DNA of 64,000 bases, taken from assembly GCA_905250125.1 (NCBI GenBank), contig CAJNOL010001221.1, forward strand, positions 1 to 64,000. Direction: 5' to 3'. Under the pieces are notes generated by a model. That model was given only the letters and a program-made list of their open reading frames with translations. It had not been told where the DNA came from and searched no databases. The DNA comes from Rotaria sordida (lineage: Eukaryota > Rotifera > Eurotatoria > Philodinida > Philodinidae). Position 1 is the first letter of the stretch, and each line of letters starts with the position of its first letter. This document shows positions 55,526-64,000 of the stretch, piece by piece. Position numbers and translations under genes: made by a program.

Positions 55526-56799
55526 ACAATATTATACTTTAATTTAAAGCACAGAGCAACGTCGACACACTACACTGGTACTATCCTCGCAACCAGACAA
55601 TATTTTCTACAAGTCCAACGAGCAAATGTATGTATTTATGAAATTGTTATCTATCTAAGTATCTTTTTCGTAATAAATATAAAGGGTTGACGAGTTTGAC
55701 TATAGAGGAATGAAGCTCTCGATTTCAAATAGGAGTGCATAGCGATGTAAGACTTTCGTTTGAAGAAATATATAATAGAACTGATATTTAGTCTGCTTAA
55801 CAATTTTGAGAGCTTACACCGATTGTCTGCCAAACTTTGTAGTTGTAAAAAGCATATTTTTTATATAATAATATATTATATTTTTAGAGAGAGAAAAGAA
55901 GTAATGTTTCGTTAACCAAATATATAATCATATGTTTGATTTAATTATAACTTATAATAATAATCAATAAAGGTTTTATCGATGTTGATGATATTTTATA
56001 ATAATAATAACGACGAACTTTTTAACAAGGTGAACAGAAATAACAACTCTTATATTTTAATAACGAAAAAAAAAGAAAATGTATATAATACATATATATA
56101 CAAAGAAAAGATCGTAATAGAAATCAAGAAACAAAATATTAAGTAACGCAATAGAGAAGAAAAGGAAAAAATGACGTAATGTGAAAGGTCATCCTGGATT
56201 CATGATGATCAATAGTATCATATCGACACTGGAGTAGAGAAATATTTTCTTAAAAACTAATTGATGAAGGAAAAAGTCTGAACAACGTTATGTTCTGTCC
56301 ATACTGGAGCAGAGAAAAACCTCGATGAAATCTGATCAATTGAAAGAGAAAATCTCTAGTCAAGCAGGTTTGACCAGAGTTTTCCTCTACTTCGATGCAG
56401 ACAGAACAAAATGTTCCACAAGTCAATACAGTAGTTAGCAGGGATCTTCTCTTAAATGATACAAGCAACACCATGTGCGAAATGTGTGAACGAGGTTTTC
56501 TGAGTCGAGAAAGATGAATCGCTAATTGTTTTTGTTTATAGTTTTTCTAAGTGAAAGATTCACATTAGTGGACTTAATGCGGAGAAACACAGTTGGAAAA
56601 ATCTTTGAGATATAGGATCATTCTTCATGAAATTGGACATTAATGAAAGTCGGATGAGAATCCTATTGATGGTGTGAATAATGGATTCGATGTCCGAGAT
56701 GCGACGGACATAGTACGAAGTCCAGAAGAGATACATAAGAAAAATCGACATTGTCGCTTTCTAATCAGAATAAGTTTAGTAATCGTATAGCCTCTTATT

Positions 56800-57085
56800 T
56801 AGGCTGTAGTCAGTGCTCATGGTATTCTATCTAGTATTAATGGGATTATCTGACAGTATCCTATCGGTGCCCTATCATGCGATCTCATCAACTTTCGATA
56901 AGGGATCCAATCGGATTCGAATGATAGAATCCAATTAGATTTGCAATAGTGACGATCCTAGTGTGATTCTGTCATCCGATTTCTGGAAATATGGGCACAG
57001 GATTTAATTGAATCTTATAAATTGTAATGAAATCTGATAGGAACTCGATTGGACCTTATCTAATCCGATAAGGGTCGATTATGGG
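56800..57085. repeat. ATCCGAT/ATCGGA-rich patch
   Basis: Motifs such as GATCCAATCGGATTCGAAT, CATCCGATTTC, AATCCGATAAGGGTCGA recur in both orientations over about 280 bp. A degenerate minisatellite or an old element. Confidence 0.4.
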
Positions 57086-57736
57086 ATTAGTTAATTATAC
57101 TATCGAACAGTATCTGTTCCATTGTTTCCATCTTTCTTCATAGACGATTGTTAGAAAACATACATGTTTAATCTCAATGCTCGATCTTTATCTATGTTTT
57201 GTCGACCTCAAATTTTGTCTATTTCTCACTGTTTCATATTATATTATTATTTACAAAGTTTTAATAAAACTCGATAACTCAAACTTGAAAAGTCTAGCAA
57301 TCGCGTAGTAAATGAGAACGTTCGAGAAAGCTTATTGTTTTGATTTGAACACGTCTTTTTATGTTACTCTTAACCTGTATTCGATTTGTAATTAGATTAA
57401 CAACATTTCTCATATTTATAATTATCATCTTTTAACTTACATGTGATACAGATTCATCTATTCATATTTTAATTACCTCTACGTACTATATGAGGAAAAA
57501 AAACAAACCATACATTGAGTCATACATCCAAAGCATAAATGTAAATATTCTTTTTCACATGGTATGATTTCCTATAGTAAGGTAGATATTGAAGTATAAA
57601 TTTTCTTTTTTTCTTAATTAATAAGCAAAAAAAAAGAAGCGCATGATTAGTCAAGCAATTTCCGTCAAATCTATCTTTCGATTAATACATATTCATGTTC
57701 GTGTTTGATATTTTTCATTTTAGTATACGTAAAAAA

Positions 57737-60700
57737 ATGAGTGATAAGCAATTCCTGTTAAATACATCCAGCAATCTGTCTCTTAATGATGATAATGATA
57801 AAGAAAACAAAAAAAAAGCTTCGGCTATAAAGTATAGTTGACTATATAACTAACTTCGAGAAACATACAATAAACTGATCATTTTATGTAGTTTCTCTGA
57901 CTGGCGTCGATGTTTCAATGGTAAAAAGGCTCTCAATGAATATAACAAATTAGATGATGATATTGGCCATTGTGATGAGGATGTAGCGATTGGTATCTTC
58001 CACTTGGTAAGTGTATTGAGATGAAATACATATATGAATCAGTCTGTTAAATTTTATTGTAGTTTCGGTTTGCAGATCGTATTGATGTTCTTCTAATGTT
58101 TATTGCTGCGTGTTTCATAATAGTGCATGTTCTTTGTATTCTCGCTGGTCTAGTTTTTATTGGCCGAATCACAGGACTCTTTGCTATTGGATCATTTGCT
58201 GATAGTTGTCATCATCAATACGAAATCTTAACAGATCTAATTAAGAACAACATTACATGTCCTCTAGGCATTGATCTCAATCCGGTTAACTATGTTCGAT
58301 TCTATACGTAATTTATTAGAAATCGCTATTATTAATTAATATGTATAGACTTATTTTTTCATTATTTTGTACTTCAGTCTATGCTACATTAATAATGTGC
58401 GTTTATCATCGACATTACCTACATCAAAATTAGTATTTCGAGAACAAGTTATGAAAATACTTCATTCGTTATTAAGTAAGTTAAATGAATGTAACAATTT
58501 GATTATGAACAAATAATAAGAATTGTCTTTTTTTTTTATGTCAATATAGTTATTATTGCTGTCGTGTTTCTGTGTACTTTGATTGAAAGTTCCATTTGGA
58601 CGATTTCTATAAAACGACAGACATCTCGTATGAATGTTTGCCTCTTTCAGTCACTTATTCAACGCGTAAGTTAAAAACACTTTTCTATACACAAAAACTG
58701 TTCTCTCAACTTTTCTGAAAATTTATAATATCTTATGTTCTTCCTTTTTCAAATGTTTCTGCCATTCAAAAATTAGAAAATTTAGAAATCTTAAGAAACA
58801 AAATAAAGTATATAGATAAAAGTTATATATATACCCAGAAATGTCTAGAGTTCAGAACACGGAGGTGATAAGGGAGAACAATAGTAGAAATGTGTCTTGG
58901 TCTTGCTCTTAATTATACACTCAAATTTTTCCAGGCGCTAATAGAAATATAATCCTATTTAAGTTTTATAGTGCACTTGCAATCATTGATTATTTTTCAG
59001 AGAACTTTCAAGTTTGGTAGATTATGACTTTATCGTAACGAAGGTTTGACATGGAGTTTAAAAATAGCAACACTAGGATATATTAGAAAGATTAATATTC
59101 AGATAATAAAAATCTAAAACGATATCAAAGTAATGTTATTGAACCTACTCATCTTAATGCCATGATATATTTTGTGCATTGTGCCGTGGAGAAATACTTT
59201 GCTCTTTCTCTTATATTTTAGAATATTCCTTATTTGGATATAAATCCAACTTATCAACACACTGATAAATTATTTGAGTAAGTTACTGAAATATATTATA
59301 TCAAACAGCTCCATCTGATTCAATTCTTCTATAGAAACATTGAAAAGATCGAACAAGGCTTTGGTTTTGGTTTCTTAGTATTTGTCGGAACAATAGTCAG
59401 CATCTTTTGCACTTTAATCATATCTTTTCTTATAAATTGGCAATTGACTTCGATCATAATGTGTACTTTACCCGTTGCTATTGGCGGTTCATTCGTATTT
59501 TCAAAGGTATGAATTATCTCTCAATTAATTAAACTTATATAAATTGTTACAGATCATCGCTAATGAAACAATAAATGAACTAAATACATACTCGAAAGCT
59601 GGACAAATCGTTCAAGAAGTGTTTAGTTCACTGAGAACTGTTCTTTCACTCAATGGCACCAAGTTTGAGCAAAAACGGTAAACAGAAATCTAAAAATAGT
59701 TTACATATATGGGGGTATTGCATGGTATCTCCACCACAAAATACACAAGTGTTTCCGAATCACATAAAACTTTCAGAGTTTGTAGATCCTAGTGAGATAT
59801 TAAAATCTACAAGATCAGTTTTTTAAAATTCATTAATAAATAAGAACATATCGAGCACCGCATTTCTATGATTTTTGCGTATAATCATAAAAATTAGTTT
59901 TTTTTTCGAAAATGATGCTACACAAAAATCTTTCGAATTAAACATATAAAGTATTAACTATTGTATATCTCTCCGGGCAAAATAAACGATATATCTTGTT
60001 TTTTTTTGATTACTTCTCCATACTATTGTCATTTGATCTCAAATTTCTACCACAAATAGATCTTTGATTGCTAACATACTCTGAAGATTTCAGCCTTATA
60101 GAATGAGAATTCATTAAGAAAAGTAGAAAAATATCTCATGTATTTATGTATCAATGTAATGAAAGTTTGTTGTTTTCTTGTTAAATTTTGTTTTTTTTTC
60201 TGTTTTCAAAAAAATTAATCTTTAATTTATGAATCCGTTTCCACACGTTTCTCCTAAGTGTTTTGCAAAGGAATCTATCCAAAAGTCCGTAATGGTGCAA
60301 AAAAAATCGGAAAAACCTAATTTATGCGTCAAAGATTAATGTTTTTGAAAACAGAAAAAAAAACAAAATTTAACAAGAAAACAACAAACTTTCATTACAT
60401 TGATAAATAAATACATGAGATATTTTTCTACTTTTCTTAATGAATTCTCATTCTATAAGGCTGAAATTTTCAGAGTATGTTAGCAATCAAAGATCTATTT
60501 GTGGTAGAAATTTGAGATCAAATGACAATAGTATGGAGAAATAATTAAAAAAACAAGATGTATCACTTATTTTGTCCGGGAGGATATACAATAGTTAACA
60601 CTTTATATGTTTAATTCGAAAGATTTTTGTGTAGCATCATTTTCAAAAAAAAAACTAATTTTTATGATTACACGCAAAAATCATAGAAATGCGATGCTCG

Positions 60701-63331
60701 ATATGTTCCGATTTATTAATGAATTTTAAAAAACTGATCTTGGAGATGTTAATATCTCACTATGATCTACAAATCCTGAAAGTTTTATGTGATTTGAAAA
60801 TACTTGTGTATTTTGTGGTGGAGGTATCATGGAATACCCCGTATAGATTTTCATAAAGTATACTGTTGTATTTATTATATTTAGATATGAAAGAGAATTA
60901 GAATCTACTCGTTGGAGTAGTATACGACAAGGTGTTGCGTATGGTATTTTTACTGGCTGGTTATCTCTTACAACCTACATAGTTTATTCACTTGGTTTCA
61001 TCTTTGGTTCTCTTTTTATGTCGTATGAAGTTCACAATAGATTGAGTATCAGTGATATTTTTGTCGTAAGTAATTTATATCCTAAGTCAATAAGGAAATG
61101 ATTATATGACTACTGTCTTAATCCAGATCGTCTCCATCTTTGCACAATGTATGCACTCTTGCAATTCTATTAGTCCTTTCTTCCAATCACTTTCAGAAGC
61201 TCGAGGTGCAGCAGCACCAGTGTTTCGACTTATTGATGAGGTAAATGTCAGTAAATCGAGATGCATATCAGTAGCAAGGTACTCTTTTTTTGTTTACATG
61301 ATATAGGCACAAAACGTATGCATAAATGAAATGGACATATGGAAAGAAGATAGATTACATGACGGATTGGTTTGTGATATTAATGGCGATATTGAATTTA
61401 AGAATGTTGACTTCAGTTATCCATCTCGACGAGACGTTTCTGTTTTGCGTAATTTCACTCTCATTGCTCGTGTTGGTCAGACAACTGCTCTTGTTGGTTC
61501 AAGTGGCTGTGGTAAGTATGTTCCAAAACAAAAATATATAATCATTTTCATAAGTCATTTACAGGAAAAAGTACATGTATATCACTTCTTCTTCGTTATT
61601 ATGAACCTTCATCAGGTCAAATCACGATCAATGGTCGATCGATTCTAGATTATAATCTCAAACAACTTCGACAAAACATTGGAGTTGTTAGTCAAGAACC
61701 AGTATGCTTCGATTTCTGCTTTTTCTTTCTTCCATTCAATGTACTGTGATAGATTTTGTTTGGTATGAGCGTTTATGAAAATATTCGTTTTGGTAAAGTA
61801 AATGCGACACGAACCGAAATTGAAGAAGCAGCTCGTTTAGCAAATGCACATCATTTCATCACGCAACTACCAAATGTTTGTCTTTAATATTCATCTTCAT
61901 TTACACATAAGTATTTTTATTTATTTAGAAATATGAAACACTTGTTGGTGAACGTGGACTGCAATTGAGTGGCGGTGAAAAACAACGTATTGCATTAGCT
62001 CGTGCTCTTGTCAAACAGCCTATATTACTTTTGTTAGATGAAGCGACAAGTGCACTTGATAATATTAGTGAAAAAATTGTTCAGGAAGCACTTGATCGAG
62101 CATGCAAAGGTAATAGATATTTTTCTATTTATTATACATTGATGTAAGTTATCGTTGTTTATAGGTCGTACTACTATTGTAATTGCCCATCGTTTGAATA
62201 CAATTCGAAATGCTGATTATATATATGTATTAGATAATGGAAGAGTAATTGAAGAAGGAACACATGAAACATTGATGACAAACGAAGGAGGCAAATACCG
62301 AACAATGGTCAAAAGTCAACAAATGAAAAGTATAAATGATGATAAAGATGATACAATGAAGATGAAAAAAGTGACAGAAGTAGATGAGAAACGAATATGT
62401 ATGTATATTGACATTCTAACAATACTAATCCTGATCTATTCCAAATATATTTTCTTGAATAGTTGAACGATCTCGATTGCTTAGTGATACTCAAGATGTT
62501 GATATGAACAAAGTATAAATGAACATATGAATATTTATAAGAATTAATATTAATAATCTCTTTTCTAGAAAAATTCAGCATCATCAAGCCGGCAATCTAT
62601 CTTTATAAGACTCTTGTCCATGAACCGTCCAGAATGGATTACCATTTTGATTGCTTGTATAGCATGTATAATGAATGGAGCAATTCAACCATTGTTCGCA
62701 GTTTTACTTGCCAAGATAGTCAATGTGAGTAATCCATCTATATAAATATTATGCAAAAAGACAGACAACATGTATTTCTTTTTGTGTCTCTATTTTGCAT
62801 TGCATAGGCATTTAAAGATTGTCTATACCCTAACAGACATCGTCATGTGTTGAGTTTCAGTTTTCTCTTTTTATGTTTGGGTCTTCTTTTATTGATTCTT
62901 CATTTCGTGCAGGTAAAAATGTTATTTTTGAGCTTCATTAATGATTTTTGTATTTCTCTATCTAGTATACGGCTTTTGCCATATCGGGATCGAAATTGAC
63001 GCAACGTATCCGTTCAAAAGCATTTGCATGTCTTCTTCGTCAAGAAGTTGCTTATTTTGATCAACCTGAAAACACTTCTGGTGCAATTTCTATTCGTCTT
63101 TCTACTCAAGCATCAGCCATTCAACAAATGCTTGGTACAAAGTTGGGAATCATCTGTGAAACTTTTGCATTGGTCCTTTTTGGTCTTCTATTTGGCATGT
63201 TATTCAGTTGGCAGTTAACAATTATAGTTTTTCTTCCCATTTTTATTTTATGTATTATTACCTATCTGAATGTACGATTACAGATGTCGCTGAACCAACA
63301 ATCTGATATCATTGTTGCACGTGCAAGCTCG
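57737..63331 (+). CDS. ABCB-like: ABCB/P-glycoprotein-type ABC transporter, first 19 exons (partial)
   Basis: Exons: 57737-57831, 57892-58006, 58063-58307, 58378-58475, 58550-58665, 59222-59277, 59335-59506, 59553-59677, 60885-61065, 61127-61240, 61307-61511, 61565-61701, 61753-61875, 61929-62109, 62165-62398, 62463-62512, 62569-62724, 62808-62912, 62966-63331. Phases agree throughout, giving 958 codons in the window. Order: a polar N-terminus, then TMD1 with its first helix in exon 3 and coupling text NIPYLDINP and NWQLTSI. NBD1 follows with Walker A GSSGCGKST (503-511), Q-loop VSQEP, signature LSGGEKQ (607-613), Walker [14 protein letters not shown] (Asp631, Glu632) and H-loop IAHRL. A charged linker leads into TMD2 ([22 protein letters not shown]). 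Full MDR-type transporters have a second NBD, which would lie beyond the window. An ATP-driven exporter of lipophilic compounds at the plasma membrane is expected from the family. Confidence 0.9.
59709..60844. mobile_element. Large foldback MITE in ABCB intron 8
   Basis: Arms of about 517 bp each (59709-60225 and 60327-60844) are nearly exact reverse complements, with tips TGGGGGTATTGCATGG and (complement) ACGGGGTATTCCATGA, separated by about 100 bp. It fills almost all of the 1.2-kb intron between exons 59553-59677 and 60885-61065. No transposase is present. High arm identity points to recent origin. Confidence 0.85.
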
Positions 63332-64000
63332 GTAAAATTGGATTTTTGTCCGTAATGTTTTTATATAAGGTGCCACCAATGCAAAATTCAAGCGAAATTT
63401 CTTTTTTTGTTCATTTATATATGGTTTGATAGACCGTGAAAGGTTGGTCACGAATATATTTTTCTTTTATTTCGACTCAATCACTTTTTGATCAAGAAAA
63501 ACGCTAAAAAAGTCGAATGACTAAAAATGTCATATATGTAGCTACATTGGGGTCGTTTTACAGAAATTGTTAAGTTTCAAGGACATTTATTTTGTTAAGC
63601 TTTTTAAAAATATTATATTCTGAATCAGCGTGAAAAACTGAGTAAGAAAATATTATTTGATTAGATTTAAAACTAAAGAAAGTTTAAAAGATCCTGCCCG
63701 ATACAGATATCTTGACATGCTCAATAGTATGCATCGGTGACTAATCTTGTAATCCTATCTAGTTTTTGTAACAAGAGATACAAGCAAGTGCCTTATCTCA
63801 TTAGAATTGTCTGATCATGGGCTACAAAAGTATCTATTTTGGTTTTTTTAGATTTTGTTTTATTGTTGTGAAAATCGAGCTTTTTCTTCATTTGATGGCA
63901 AGATTAGATAAAAGCATGAAAAATGTGTTCATATTTAGCGATTTTTACTATCATGATTCAGAGAAAAAATGAAATAGATAGCATATTCGGGACCAACATC
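63332..64000 (+). other. Probable intron of the ABCB gene running past the window
   Basis: After donor GTAAAATTGG at 63332 no exon continuing TMD2 is found to the end. The text is AT-rich non-coding DNA, so this intron is at least 669 bp and probably carries an insertion. Confidence 0.5.

Larger units (their letters stand above)
51595..57736. other. Repeat-rich intergenic stretch between TRPM and ABCB genes
   Basis: Holds hairpins 12 and 13, a hAT transposon, a 170-bp tandem array and an ATCCGAT-rich patch. Conceptual reading just left of the hAT (53283-53412) gives IGWGKRLTKEPIYSIISKLL in frame, perhaps an older protein fragment that I cannot name. Confidence 0.45.

Noticed and set aside
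56250..56474. 74-codon minus-strand frame with Cys residues
   Set aside because: Overlaps a short internal inverted repeat (GTTCTGTC type); no domain or splice-linked neighbour.
1..64000. CRISPR arrays, bacterial operons, ribosomal RNA, origins
   Set aside because: No regular direct repeats with unique spacers, no rRNA-like text, and intron-containing genes show this is eukaryotic nuclear DNA.

Overview
The window looks like nuclear DNA of a bdelloid rotifer (Rotaria/Adineta/Philodina type). Four things point there. The DNA is very AT-rich, and metazoan genes are split by many short GT-AG introns of about 50-75 bp. Two long intronless genes of bacterial or fungal style sit among them. There is also a dense scatter of TGTGGG-like tracts, TGTGGG being the published bdelloid telomere hexamer. 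Species and chromosome position are inference; no search was run.

Layout. 1-7.2 kb: two inverted-repeat elements, an intronless phosphotransferase (APH-like) gene, a truncated alpha/beta-hydrolase-like exon and a decayed mariner transposase. 7.2-12.2 kb: a quiet stretch, then an intronless GH78 alpha-L-rhamnosidase. 12.2-20.5 kb: a two-exon four-TM protein and, on the minus strand, an eight-exon phospholipid scramblase with one GC-AG intron. 20.5-35.6 kb: at least five inverted-repeat (MITE-like) elements, a small ZZ-finger gene, the 5' half of a cytochrome P450 cut by an assembly gap, and an intronless four-TM protein. 35.8-38.0 kb: a helical-repeat plus TIR-domain gene on the minus strand. 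38.7-51.6 kb: a TRPM-family channel gene that I could reassemble as 24 phase-consistent exons; its 5.0-kb intron 7 carries a Foldback-like element containing 34-bp arrays, a MITE and a tRNA-derived SINE. 51.6-57.7 kb: hairpins, a decayed hAT transposon and degenerate tandem repeats. 57.7-64 kb: the first 19 exons of an ABCB/P-glycoprotein-type transporter that runs off the window, with a 1.1-kb foldback element in intron 8.

The most unusual signal is a family of at least 13 short foldback structures. Each is a G-rich TGTGGG-like arm, a loop, then a C-rich CCCACA-like arm, always in that order, roughly one per 5 kb. None lies in a reconstructed host exon or inside the TRPM or ABCB gene. The second is the 2.85-kb Foldback-like element in the TRPM intron.

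The genes do not form a pathway. TRPM, ABCB and scramblase are ordinary membrane proteins of animals, the TIR protein may be a signalling or NAD-consuming innate-type protein, and the rhamnosidase and phosphotransferase look like acquired metabolic functions. Exon boundaries were derived by hand from splice signals and reading phase and have not been checked against transcripts.
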